The notes beneath the pieces are model-generated. The model searched no databases. It was not told the origin of the DNA and was given only the letters and a program-made list of their open reading frames with translations. Below are positions 26,028 to 34,374 of a stretch of DNA of 64,000 nucleotides, piece by piece. The stretch is from Massilia phyllostachyos (GTDB lineage: Bacteria; Pseudomonadota; Gammaproteobacteria; Burkholderiales; Burkholderiaceae_D), in contig NZ_JAJNOC010000012.1 of NCBI RefSeq assembly GCF_021044825.1, forward strand, positions 62,001 through 126,000. The letters run 5' to 3'. The translations under genes and the position numbers were made by a program. Position 1 is the first letter of the stretch. Each line of letters begins with the position of its first letter.

Positions 26028-28808
26028 ATGCCGCGCCACGTCTCCACGCTCCACAAGCTTTCCGCCGCCCTTCTCTCCAGCGCTGTCCTGATGGCCGGCT
26101 TGAGCGCCTGCGGCAAGACCGAATCGACCGCCACCCTACTGGCCGAGGCCAAGCAATACCAGCAGAAGGGTGACCTGAAGGCTGCCGCCATTCAGCTGAA
26201 GAATGCCGTGGCAAACAGCCCGGAGGATGGAGAAGCACGTATGCAGTTGGGCATGCTGCATCTTGAAATGGGCGACGCCGTCTCGGCCGACAAGGAATTG
26301 CGCAAGGCGCGCTCGCTCGGCATCGACGACGGCCGCGTCCTGCCGCTGCTGGGCAAGGCCAATATGCAGCAGGGCCGCGTCAAGGAAGTGCTGGACGAGA
26401 TCAGCGAAGACAAGGCCAAAGGTTCGGCTCCGCTGCTGACCCTGCGCGGCGACGCCCTGCTGGCCAGCGGCAAGCTGGATGAAGCCAAGGCGGCGTTCAA
26501 CGCCGCGCTGGCGGCCGACCCGAATGCCGGCGCCGCCCTGCTGGGCCTGGCGCGCCATGCGATGCAGTCTGGCGACAAGGTCGCCGCCGAACTGTTCCTG
26601 GCGCAGGCGCTGGCCAAGGATCCGAAGAACCCGGATGTCTGGATGGCGCAAGGCACCGTGCATCGCATGAGCGGCAAGCCGGACGAGGCCATCGCGGCGT
26701 ACAACGAGGTCCTGAAGATCAAGCCGAATTATCGCGACGCCTATATCGAGAAAGCCTACGTTGAAATCTCGCGTGGCAAATTCCCTGAGGCGAAAGCGGC
26801 CATCGAAGGCGCGGAGAAGGCAGCGCCAGGCAATCTGCTGGTGACCTACACCCGCGCGCTGTACGAATTCTCGCAAGGGAAGTATGCCGTCGCCCAGGAA
26901 TCGCTGCAAAAGATCCTGAAGGTGGCGCCCGACCATATGCCGACCCTGCTGCTGGCTGGCGCATCCGAGATGAACCTCGGCTCGATCCAGCAGGCCGAAC
27001 AGCACCTGCGCAAATACGTCGAGAGCAACCCCAATAACGTCTACGCGCGCAAATTGCTGGCCCAGACCCTGCTCAAGGCCAGCCAGCCGGCGGACGCGGC
27101 CGCGGCGCTGGCGCCGGTGCTGAAGGACGGTACCCAGGATGCCCAGTTGCTGGCGCTGGCTGGGCAATCCTATATGCAGGTGCGCGACTTCGGCAAGGCC
27201 AGCGGCTACCTGGAAAAAGCGGCGGAACTGGCGCCCAAGGCTGCCGGCGTGCGTACCTCGCTCGGCCTGTCCAGGCTGGCCCAGGGTGACCAGGCGCGCG
27301 GCATGAAGGAACTGGAACTGGCAACCTCGCTCGACCCCAAGTCGGCCGAGGCCAGCATCGCCCTGATGCAGACGCAGATGGGCATGAAACAGTACGACAA
27401 GGCGCTGGAAACGGTGAGCGCGCTGGAAAAGCAGCAGCCGGACAATCCGCAGGTTCATAACCTGAAAGGCATTGCGTACCAAGCCAAGGGGGATTCGGCC
27501 AAGGCCCGCGCCGCCTTCGACAAGGCGGTGGCGCTGCAGCCGGCCTTCATGGCCGCCGTCGCCAACCTGGCGCGCCTCGACCTGCAGGAAAAGAACCCCG
27601 ATGCCGCCAAGCAGCGTTTCCTGAAAGTGCTGGAAAAGGACAAGAACAATCCCGAGGCGATGACGGCGCTGGCCGAGCTGGCAATGTCGCAAAACCGTCC
27701 GGAAGAAACGACCAGCTGGCTCGAGAAGGCCAGCAATGCCAATCCGGAAGCCGTGGCGCCCGCCGTCAACCTGGGTATGCAATACCTGCGCACCAAGCAG
27801 CCGCAGAAGGCGCTGACCCTGGCGCGCAAGCTGCAGCCGGCCAATCCGACCAACGGCGCCGTGCTCGAACTGCTGGGCCAGGCGCAGATGGCGACCAAGG
27901 ACACCGCGGGCGCACTGGACACCTACGGCAAGCTGGTCAACGTCATGCCGAAATCCGCACTGGCCCAGATGCGCCTGGCCGCCGTCTACCAGGTCATGAA
28001 CAACGATGCCTCGGCGGCAACCCATATCAGGCGCGCCGTGGAACTGCAGCCGACCTTCCTCCCGGCGCGCCTGGCCCAGATCGAAATGGCGATGCGCGCC
28101 AAGAAGCCGGACGAGGCGCTGCAGGTGGCGCGCGACGTGCAGAAACTCGAGCCGCGCTCACCGGTTGGCCACGTGCTCGAAGGCGATGTAATGCTGGCGC
28201 AGCGCAAGGCTGACCAGGCAATCGCCGCCTATGACAAAGCGCAAGCGATCGCGCCTTCGGGAGAACTGTTCGGCAAGACGATGCAGGCCCTGGCGATCGC
28301 CGGCAAGTCCAAGGAGGTCAAGGCGCGCGGCGCGCAGTGGCTGAACCAGCATCCCGGCGACGTGGGTATTGCCTTGATGGTGGCGCAAGCCAATTTCTCC
28401 AGCAAGGAATACAAGCCTGCCATCTCGGTGCTCGAGCGGGCGCTCAAGACGGCGCCGGATAATCCCCTGGTGCTCAACAACCTGGCATGGGCCTACCAGC
28501 AGGAGAAGGATCCGCGCGCGCTGGCGACGGCGGAACAGGCATTCAAGGTGGCCGGCGAGAATCCCGGCGTGATGGATACGCTGGCCTGGCTGCTGGTGGA
28601 AAAGGGCGATACCACGCGCGCCCTGCCGCTGTTGAAGAAAGCAGTGGACAAGGCGCCGGAATCGGCTGAAATCCGCTATCACCTGGGCGTCGCGTTGCAC
28701 AAATCCGGCGACAAGCAGGCTGCACGCAGGGAGATCGACAAGGCGCTGGCGCAAAACACGCCTTTCAGCGATATCGAAGCCGCGCGCGCATTGCTCAAAA
28801 CGCTTTGA
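26028..28808 (+). CDS. prsT: XrtA/PEP-CTERM-system TPR-repeat lipoprotein PrsT
   Basis: Large TPR lipoprotein (926 residues) found with exosortase A systems; its exact job is unknown, with roles in sorting or regulation proposed. ATG 26028 has AAGGA 7 bases upstream and starts MPRHVSTLHK, with lipobox LSAC at about residues 23-26. The rest is about 20 TPR units, for example KQYQQKGDLKAAAIQLKNAV and ARAAFDKAVALQPAFMAAVA. Length and lipobox match the PrsT family. The neighbouring PrsK and PrsR regulators often found with it are not here. It begins the PEP-CTERM block. Confidence 0.92.
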   Translation: MPRHVSTLHKLSAALLSSAVLMAGLSACGKTESTATLLAEAKQYQQKGDLKAAAIQLKNAVANSPEDGEARMQLGMLHLEMGDAVSADKELRKARSLGIDDGRVLPLLGKANMQQGRVKEVLDEISEDKAKGSAPLLTLRGDALLASGKLDEAKAAFNAALAADPNAGAALLGLARHAMQSGDKVAAELFLAQALAKDPKNPDVWMAQGTVHRMSGKPDEAIAAYNEVLKIKPNYRDAYIEKAYVEISRGKFPEAKAAIEGAEKAAPGNLLVTYTRALYEFSQGKYAVAQESLQKILKVAPDHMPTLLLAGASEMNLGSIQQAEQHLRKYVESNPNNVYARKLLAQTLLKASQPADAAAALAPVLKDGTQDAQLLALAGQSYMQVRDFGKASGYLEKAAELAPKAAGVRTSLGLSRLAQGDQARGMKELELATSLDPKSAEASIALMQTQMGMKQYDKALETVSALEKQQPDNPQVHNLKGIAYQAKGDSAKARAAFDKAVALQPAFMAAVANLARLDLQEKNPDAAKQRFLKVLEKDKNNPEAMTALAELAMSQNRPEETTSWLEKASNANPEAVAPAVNLGMQYLRTKQPQKALTLARKLQPANPTNGAVLELLGQAQMATKDTAGALDTYGKLVNVMPKSALAQMRLAAVYQVMNNDASAATHIRRAVELQPTFLPARLAQIEMAMRAKKPDEALQVARDVQKLEPRSPVGHVLEGDVMLAQRKADQAIAAYDKAQAIAPSGELFGKTMQALAIAGKSKEVKARGAQWLNQHPGDVGIALMVAQANFSSKEYKPAISVLERALKTAPDNPLVLNNLAWAYQQEKDPRALATAEQAFKVAGENPGVMDTLAWLLVEKGDTTRALPLLKKAVDKAPESAEIRYHLGVALHKSGDKQAARREIDKALAQNTPFSDIEAARALLKTL

Positions 28809-29104
28809 GTTGATAATATAACATTATCAATTCAACGGATTCCGTGAGGCGCTGCGCCCTCGGCTGAAAAGCGTCCCGATATGATCGGGCCCGGAATCCG
28901 ATACAACAAGCCGCGCTTCATCGAAAGCGCAGGCACTGGCCAAAACCCGGATTATCCAGAACCGCCGAAGCGTGCTGTCAGCGCCCTGCGGTGCATTACT
29001 TTTTCGCCCTGGCGACCGAGGTCAATTGGCTGCTTCCTAGCGAACGCTCGTCCGGCGTGGATCGCGTTACGATGGCAGCCTCTTCTTTTCGAGGACGTTT
29101 TATC
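28809..29104. other. Intergenic region between prsT and the first FeeM-type gene
   Basis: The 296 bases contain no convincing gene. Just after the prsT stop an AT-rich inverted repeat TTGATAAT/ATTATCAA (28810-28830, 5-base loop) may be a weak terminator or an operator. The remaining sequence should hold the promoter of the acyltransferase gene; no clear consensus box was found. Confidence 0.45.
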
Positions 29105-29767
29105 GTGAATGACGATTCGTACGGAATTCGTCTCACCGATACTGCCGATGGCCGCAATTCGGCCAGCATGCTGGTGAAACGGATGTATGCCCGTCGCGGG
29201 TATGCCGGCACGCGTCATGTTCTCGACGAGACCAATCGCGTGACGCTGACTGCGACCGACCGCGGCGACGTGGTGGGAACCGTCACGATCGGCATCGACT
29301 CGGACCGCGGCCTGATGGCCGACGAACTGTTCAAGGACATCCTCGACGAACACCGGGCGCGCGGGGCGCGGCTCTGCGAATGCACCAAGCTCGCATTCGA
29401 CCTGTCGGAACGCTCGCGCGTCCCGCTGGCCAATGTGTTCCACCTGGCGCTAATCTACGCACGCGACCTGTACGACTGCACCGACGTGATCATCGAGATC
29501 AATCCACGCCATTTGCGTTTCTACGAACGCATGCTGGGTTTTCGGCAGCAGGGAGAACTGAAGATCAATCCGCGGGTGAATGCCCCCGCCTATCTGATGC
29601 ACCTGTCGCTCGATTATGTGGGCGAACAGGTCGAACGGTTCGGGGGCACCTTCGACTCGGCCGCCGGCGGCACGGAACGCTCGCTCTACCCTTATTTCTT
29701 TTCGCCTCGCGAGGAACGCGGTATCATCAACCGCCTCTTGCGCATGGATGAGCAGAATCTTCCCTGA
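29105..29767 (+). CDS. FeeM-type N-acyl amino acid synthase domain protein (copy 1)
   Basis: GNAT-fold protein of 220 residues, probably transferring a fatty acyl group from acyl-ACP to an amine or amino acid, as FeeM does for tyrosine. Diagnostic stretches are NSASMLVKRMYARRGY, DRGDVVGTVTIGIDSDRGL and EINPRHLRFYERMLGF, the last being the acceptor end of the GNAT fold. The C-terminus ends with RSLYPYFFSPREERGI. GTG 29105 is chosen for the GAGGA ribosome site before it; ATG 29072 is possible. A ThiF-like gene follows 62 bases later. A paralog lies at 32578-33312. The product is unknown. Confidence 0.78.
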   Translation: MNDDSYGIRLTDTADGRNSASMLVKRMYARRGYAGTRHVLDETNRVTLTATDRGDVVGTVTIGIDSDRGLMADELFKDILDEHRARGARLCECTKLAFDLSERSRVPLANVFHLALIYARDLYDCTDVIIEINPRHLRFYERMLGFRQQGELKINPRVNAPAYLMHLSLDYVGEQVERFGGTFDSAAGGTERSLYPYFFSPREERGIINRLLRMDEQNLP

Positions 29768-29829
29768 TACCTCGCGGTGTCATGACGCGCCGGTGGGGGC
29801 GCTTTCCATCAACTGTTTCCATCCCTTCG

Positions 29830-30702
29830 ATGAACAACCCGTTTCGCTACGAGCAGGCTTTTGCACGCAATATCGGCTGGATCACTCCTGAAGAACAACA
29901 AACCTTGCGCGGCAAGCGCGTGGCGATCGCCGGCATCGGTGGCGTCGGCGGCGTCCATCTATTGACATTGACCCGGCTTGGCATCTCGAAATTCAATATC
30001 GCCGATTTCGATGAATTCGATATCCCGAATTTCAACCGGCAGGTCGGCGCGATGATGTCGACCCTGGGCCAGCCCAAGGCCGAGGTACTGGCCCGCATGG
30101 CCCGTGACATCAACCCGGAAGTTGAAATCGAAGTATTCCCGGCCGGTGTCGATGCCGGGAATATCGATGCGTTCCTGGGCAATGCCGACCTGTACGTCGA
30201 TGGCCTGGATTTCTTCGCCTTCGATGCGCGCCGCCTGACCTTCGCCAAATGCGCAGCACTGGGCATACCGGCCACGACGGCCGCTCCCCTGGGCATGGGC
30301 GCGGCGCTGCTGAACTTCATGCCGGGCCGGATGACATTCGAAGAATATTTCCAGTGGGGCGATTTGCCGGACATCGACAAGGCGATCCGCTTTGCGATCG
30401 GCCTCGCGCCGGCGGGACTGCACCGTCCCTATCTGGTGCTGCCGTCCTCGGTCAATTTCGAGGAGCAGCGGGGCCCGTCGACGTTCATGGCCTGCCAGCT
30501 GTGCGCCGGCATCGTGGGGACCGAGGCGCTCAAGATCCTGCTCGGGCGCGGGAAGGTGCTGGCGGCGCCCTACGGCATGCAGTTCGATGCCTTCCGGAAC
30601 AAGCTCAAAGAAACCTGGCGCCCAGGCGGCAACAGCCACCCGATCCAGAAGATCGCGATCGCGATCGGCAAGCGCCAGTTCGGCAAACTCCAGCAACACT
30701 GA
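29830..30702 (+). CDS. ThiF/MoeB-family E1-like adenylyltransferase
   Basis: Rossmann-fold protein of 290 residues related to ThiF, MoeB and HesA enzymes, which adenylate a C-terminal carboxylate of a carrier. It shows the nucleotide motif GIGGVGGVH and the conserved DFDEFDIPNFNRQ stretch. A single CxxC (ACQLC, about residue 220) is present, so a full four-cysteine zinc site is lacking. No ubiquitin-like partner gene is adjacent. ATG 29830 (MNNPFRYEQAF) is preferred to ATG 29782. It follows the FeeM-type gene on the same strand and precedes a strong terminator, so the two genes form a unit. The substrate is unknown. Confidence 0.82.
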   Translation: MNNPFRYEQAFARNIGWITPEEQQTLRGKRVAIAGIGGVGGVHLLTLTRLGISKFNIADFDEFDIPNFNRQVGAMMSTLGQPKAEVLARMARDINPEVEIEVFPAGVDAGNIDAFLGNADLYVDGLDFFAFDARRLTFAKCAALGIPATTAAPLGMGAALLNFMPGRMTFEEYFQWGDLPDIDKAIRFAIGLAPAGLHRPYLVLPSSVNFEEQRGPSTFMACQLCAGIVGTEALKILLGRGKVLAAPYGMQFDAFRNKLKETWRPGGNSHPIQKIAIAIGKRQFGKLQQH

Positions 30703-30718
30703 GAACACTGAGCGACCA

Positions 30719-30752
30719 AAAAAAATCCACTGTCTAGGCAGTGGATTTTTTT
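30719..30752. terminator. Bidirectional rho-independent terminator
   Basis: A 12-bp perfect stem AAAAATCCACTG/CAGTGGATTTTT with a short loop has A and T runs on both sides. It lies between the convergent ThiF-like and PEP-CTERM genes and can end both transcripts. Confidence 0.88.
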
Positions 30753-30786
30753 CGTCCGAACCCGGCATGCCGGGTCGGGGAAATCA

Positions 30787-31644
30787 TTACTTGGCTTGCT
30801 TGCGGCGGTTTGCAGCAGCGCCCAGACCCAGCAGACCCAGGCCCAGCAGGCCCAGCGAGGTCGGTTCCGGCACACCGAACACCACGTCCAGCGAACCATT
30901 GATGACCTGGGTACCGGCCGGGGTGAAGTTGTTCAGCTGGCCTGCCTGGAAGGACAGGTTGTAGAACGGACGCGGATCGATGAAGAAGTTCATGCCGTCC
31001 GCGGTCAGGTTGAAGCTGGTGGTCGAGCCGAAGCTGCCGCAGTTGATCGCGTTCGGGTTGGTGTTGCTGCAGGTGCTCAGCGTCGGGTTCAGGTTGCCTT
31101 CGCCGGTCAGCGCTTTACCGGTTGCCAGCACGATGTCGTCCGAGCTCAGAGCCGCATCAAACGTGAACGCGCCGGAGCCGCTGATCGGCGCGGTGTACAG
31201 CGGGTCGCCCATCAGGGTGGTGGTGGTGTTGTTGTTACGGTCCAGGAAGAGGCTCAGATTGCCAGTGCCCGGAGTGAACAGGAAGGTCGTTACCGCGCCG
31301 TTCTGGATGACGCGGCCCGAAGCCGTATAGGTGGCATACAGGCCATAAGTATTGCCCAGGCCGGTACCAGCGCCAGGCAGTGCGGTGTTGCCGTCGTTAC
31401 GGACGAATTGGCCAGCGGTCCACAGCAGCGACACATTGAAGGTGCCGTCGGTGTTGAAGGTTGCGACTTCGGTATAGTTACCGGTGATCTTGTCAGCAGT
31501 AAACCTACCGGCAGTGCCGGCCACGTCAGGACGTTGAACCTGGAAATCCGGGAAAGTAGCGGCAGCTTGCGCGCCGGTGGTAGCGAACAGCGACAGTGCA
31601 GCGGCTGCACCAGCAATCATCTTCTTCGACAACAGTGCCTTCAT
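30787..31644 (-). CDS. PEP-CTERM sorting-domain protein (XrtA substrate)
   Basis: Exported protein of 285 residues with an N-terminal signal (MKALLSKKMIAGAAAALSLF... AQAA). The C-terminal sorting signal is the VPEPTS motif, a hydrophobic helix LGLLGLGLLGLGAAA, and a basic tail RRKQAK (residues 257-285). Exosortase A would cut near the motif. The middle is a low-complexity, Asn/Thr/Gly-rich beta region with two cysteines and no known catalytic motif. It has a sigma-54 promoter 40 bases upstream, the control mode reported for PEP-CTERM genes under PrsK/PrsR. Confidence 0.92.
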   Translation of the reverse strand: MKALLSKKMIAGAAAALSLFATTGAQAAATFPDFQVQRPDVAGTAGRFTADKITGNYTEVATFNTDGTFNVSLLWTAGQFVRNDGNTALPGAGTGLGNTYGLYATYTASGRVIQNGAVTTFLFTPGTGNLSLFLDRNNNTTTTLMGDPLYTAPISGSGAFTFDAALSSDDIVLATGKALTGEGNLNPTLSTCSNTNPNAINCGSFGSTTSFNLTADGMNFFIDPRPFYNLSFQAGQLNNFTPAGTQVINGSLDVVFGVPEPTSLGLLGLGLLGLGAAANRRKQAK

Positions 31645-31684
31645 TATTTTCTCCTAAATGGGTCTGAACTTACACAGCACTATT

Positions 31685-31700
31685 AGCAAAGACTGTGCCA
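31685..31700 (-). promoter_or_regulatory. Sigma-54 promoter of the PEP-CTERM gene
   Basis: On the minus strand TGGCACAGTCTTTGCT matches the -24/-12 consensus (TGGCAC...TTGCT), with exactly 10 bases between GG and GC. It lies about 40 bases before the start codon, and AGGAG precedes the ATG. Confidence 0.82.
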
Positions 31701-31722
31701 GAAATTAAATCCTTTTAATTTC
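31701..31722. promoter_or_regulatory. Inverted repeat adjoining the sigma-54 promoter
   Basis: GAAATTAAA (31701-31709) and TTTAATTTC (31714-31722) form a perfect 9-bp repeat with a 4-base spacer, directly next to the -24 element on its upstream side. It could bind a regulator; it is closer than usual for an enhancer-binding protein. Confidence 0.55.
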
Positions 31723-31790
31723 AATGAGTTAGTAGACTCTCTTAGGCCGGGTGCATGGCGATGTAAAAAAACTCGACAGTTATTGGACGC

Positions 31791-32459
31791 TCAGCGAAGC
31801 GGTTTGCGCGCAACGACATTCCAAGTGTTGCCAGACTTAAACTCGGAAGCGATCTCATAGCCGGCATCCAGCATCTTCTGGCGAATCGCGGATTCATGGA
31901 AAGGGCTGTAGAGGATGCCTTTTTTGATGCCCCAATCGTTGATCTTCTGCGCCGCCCAGCGCAGCGGGGCGAAGCCGCTCGGATACAGCAGCACATTGGC
32001 CGCCAGCGTTCCGCCCGGCTTCAGCACGCGCAGGATGTCGCGCAGCGCCCCGTCGACGGTCGGGAAGCAGTGGATCGAGTTGGCGATGTTGGCCGTATCG
32101 AAGTGATCGTCCGCGAACGGCAGGTCGGCCGCGTCGGCATGCTGCACCTTGACCTGCGGGTCCCTGGCAAAGCGTTTTTTCGCCCCCGCCAGCATCGACG
32201 GCGCGTAATCGATGCCAACCACGTTCACCTTGGGCAGCTTGCGGCGGCGGCGCCAGTTCAGGATCATTTCCAGCAGGGTGCCGGTGCCACAGGCCACTTC
32301 CAGGTGATCGGGGCCGAAATTCGGCCCGAAGAAGCGCATCTGCGTACCGATCGTACTGTTATAGGCGAAGGTAAGAATGAAGAAGCCGCGTATGTCGTAC
32401 CACCATGGCTCGGAGGAATAGGCTTCGGCGATTTCGTCGCGGGTCTTACCGATCGTCAT
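31791..32459 (-). CDS. Class I SAM-dependent methyltransferase
   Basis: A 222-residue protein with the Rossmann methyltransferase core: motif I LEVACGTGTLLEMIL, then VVGIDYAPSML, and ADAADLPFADDHFDTANI for the adenine and metal-free core. It resembles UbiE/menaquinone-type methyltransferases but the acceptor cannot be named. Upstream AAGGAC serves as ribosome site. It lies between the PEP-CTERM gene and the second FeeM-type gene on the same strand, so it may act in the same pathway (inference). Confidence 0.82.
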   Translation of the reverse strand: MTIGKTRDEIAEAYSSEPWWYDIRGFFILTFAYNSTIGTQMRFFGPNFGPDHLEVACGTGTLLEMILNWRRRRKLPKVNVVGIDYAPSMLAGAKKRFARDPQVKVQHADAADLPFADDHFDTANIANSIHCFPTVDGALRDILRVLKPGGTLAANVLLYPSGFAPLRWAAQKINDWGIKKGILYSPFHESAIRQKMLDAGYEIASEFKSGNTWNVVARKPLR

Positions 32460-32577
32460 GGGTAGTCCTTGTTAATGAAATAGAGCAGGGGCAATCGAAG
32501 CAGCGAATATAGGTGGTTCCGGCGGGCCAGGCAAGTCATGCCGCCCAGCTTCCCCTCTGCGAGGGGGCTGGATGCAG

Positions 32578-33312
32578 TCAGCCGATGCGTTTCAGGCGGG
32601 CGATGATGCCGGCCTCTTCGCGCGGTGAAAAGAAATAGGGGAACAAGGAGCGGTCGCCGACCGCATGGTCGCCTTGCCCCGCGACCTCGGCAATGCGTCG
32701 GGTGCCCACGGCGGTGTTACCGCGCAGCAGGACCGCGGGAGCATCGACCCGCGGGTTGGGACGCGATTCGCATTCGACCACGAAGTCCAGCATCGCCTCA
32801 TAGAAGCGGCGGTGGCGTGGATTGACCTCAATAAAGATCTCACTGCAATTATGCAGGTCGCGGGCATAGATCAGGGCCACGTGAAACAGCGAAGCGAGCA
32901 CCGCCTTGGACTTGACGCCGGGATCGATTGCCAACTTGATCAGCTCGCATACCCTGGCTCCCTTGGCGCGATAAGGATCGATGCAATCCTTGAATACCTG
33001 GTCGGATAGCAGGCCGACCTCGGAATCCAGGTTCAGGCTCAGGGTGCCGAGCACTTCGCCCTTGGTGGACGCGGTCAGCGTGATGCGGTTCGGGTCGCGG
33101 CCCACCTGGTGGTTGCCGCCATAGCCGCGCCATGCATACATCTTACTGATGAGCATGCTCGCGGAGTTGCGTTGCTCGTCGACGTCGGCGGCACGGATAC
33201 CGAACACGCTTTCATTGAGGGTGACGTCGACGATGCTGGGCGAATACGTATCGCTGCCGTGGTCGGCCGTACTTCCCTGGCCGACCTGCGTTGTCATTAC
33301 GGTATCGATCAT
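32578..33312 (-). CDS. FeeM-type N-acyl amino acid synthase domain protein (copy 2)
   Basis: A 244-residue paralog of the gene at 29105-29767. Shared blocks include RNSASMLISKMYAWRGYGG, NRITLTASTKGEVLGTLSL, AKGARVCELIKLAID, HVALIYARDLHNCSEIFIE and the C-terminal RSLFPYFFSPREEAGIIA. The N-terminus is about 30 residues longer. GGAGA is 7 bases before ATG 33312. Two diverged copies within 4 kb suggest duplication followed by change of acyl donor or acceptor. The product is unknown. Confidence 0.78.
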   Translation of the reverse strand: MIDTVMTTQVGQGSTADHGSDTYSPSIVDVTLNESVFGIRAADVDEQRNSASMLISKMYAWRGYGGNHQVGRDPNRITLTASTKGEVLGTLSLNLDSEVGLLSDQVFKDCIDPYRAKGARVCELIKLAIDPGVKSKAVLASLFHVALIYARDLHNCSEIFIEVNPRHRRFYEAMLDFVVECESRPNPRVDAPAVLLRGNTAVGTRRIAEVAGQGDHAVGDRSLFPYFFSPREEAGIIARLKRIG

Positions 33313-33479
33313 CTGTACTCTCCAGGCGGGAATGGACGCATCATGCCCAGTCGGGACTGCTTCCCATCATAGCATCCGATGTTTCAAGGTATCAATAAAT
33401 TAATATGGGCAAGTTTTATTTTTTATCATATGGGTCATGCCCGTTTCGGTCCACCCCCACGAATGGTGGCAATAATTGC

Positions 33480-33505
33480 AATAACACTTCTCTAAGAATG
33501 TTATT
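33480..33505. repeat. AT-rich hairpin between the GAF gene and the second FeeM-type gene
   Basis: AATAACA.TTC and GAA.TGTTATT pair around the loop TCTAA with one bulged C. It lies 50-76 bases downstream of the GAF-gene stop on the minus strand. It may be a weak terminator or a binding site. The surrounding 240 bases are AT-rich and gene-free. Confidence 0.42.
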
Positions 33506-33555
33506 AATAAATTACTGCTGTAAAATTTTTCGACAAAATGCCGGATTGTCCGGGC

Positions 33556-34296
33556 TCAGTCTTCCTGTTGACGCTCGGCGCGCAAGTCGCGGTTGAGCTG
33601 CCCGATCAATTCGGACGCCGCTGCGACTACCTGGGCCGAGCCGAAGCCCGCGCTGCTCAGTTCGCGAAAGAACGAGCGCGCCAGGATTCGCGCCACCTCA
33701 TCCGGGTTGCGATAGGCCAGGCGCGTGTCCTGCGCAGCATTCCTGGTTTCGGCGAGCATGGCCTGCCGGGCGAATCCCGACCCGAGCAGGTGGCGCAACT
33801 GGCGCAGCTGCAGGGTCTGGCCGATCAGCAGAGCCGCCGTTTCCAGCAAGGCCAGGGCGGTATCGTCGAATGGAGGGGATCCCGCGCCGTTGGCCGCGTT
33901 GATCACGCCGACCACCTTCCCCTCGACCCGAATCGGCGCGCTGATGAGGCTCTCGCCGAAGCCGGCGCCGCGCCGCGCGAGGGCCGCGAATTCCGAACGC
34001 CCGATGTCGGTCACCAGCACTGCCTTGCCACTGGCCAGCACCTGTCCCGAGATGCCTTCTCCACGCCGAATCGCGGCCTGCAGCGCCGTGTCGGGCAAAC
34101 GGCCGTGATGGGCATGGATGCGCATGCTGCTGCCCGGGTCATCCGGGCTGTCCAGCAGCATGACGGAACAACTGGCGGCGTCGACCAGGGAGGCCGCCAG
34201 TGCGGCCTGGGCATCGATGTCGGGCGCCAGCGCCTGGCCGGCCAGGAAGCGCTGCAGGGAAAGCAGGGGAAAGGAAGGGGGGTGCGCTGCATGCAT
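33556..34296 (-). CDS. GAF-domain protein of the HprK/PqqD unit
   Basis: A 246-residue protein with one GAF domain (about residues 20-170: IRRGEGISGQVLASGKAVLVT, SLISAPIRVEGKVVGVINAAN) and a helical C-terminus. There is no output domain, so it may sense a ligand or redox state and act through a partner. The start is uncertain: ATG 34296, or GTG 34308 four codons earlier. It is the last gene of the unit, 78 bases after the nucleotidyltransferase gene. Confidence 0.72.
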   Translation of the reverse strand: MHAAHPPSFPLLSLQRFLAGQALAPDIDAQAALAASLVDAASCSVMLLDSPDDPGSSMRIHAHHGRLPDTALQAAIRRGEGISGQVLASGKAVLVTDIGRSEFAALARRGAGFGESLISAPIRVEGKVVGVINAANGAGSPPFDDTALALLETAALLIGQTLQLRQLRHLLGSGFARQAMLAETRNAAQDTRLAYRNPDEVARILARSFFRELSSAGFGSAQVVAAASELIGQLNRDLRAERQQED

Positions 34297-34374
34297 GCCG
34301 GTGTCCACGATACCAGGGATGAGTTATGTTAATTTCAACACAATTCCTGTTCATCTGTCACTCGAAAGCCGGCC

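Noticed and set aside
28810-28830. AT-rich inverted repeat after prsT as a terminator
   Set aside because: The stem is only 8 A/T-rich pairs and has no clean T-run; kept only as a note in the intergenic entry.
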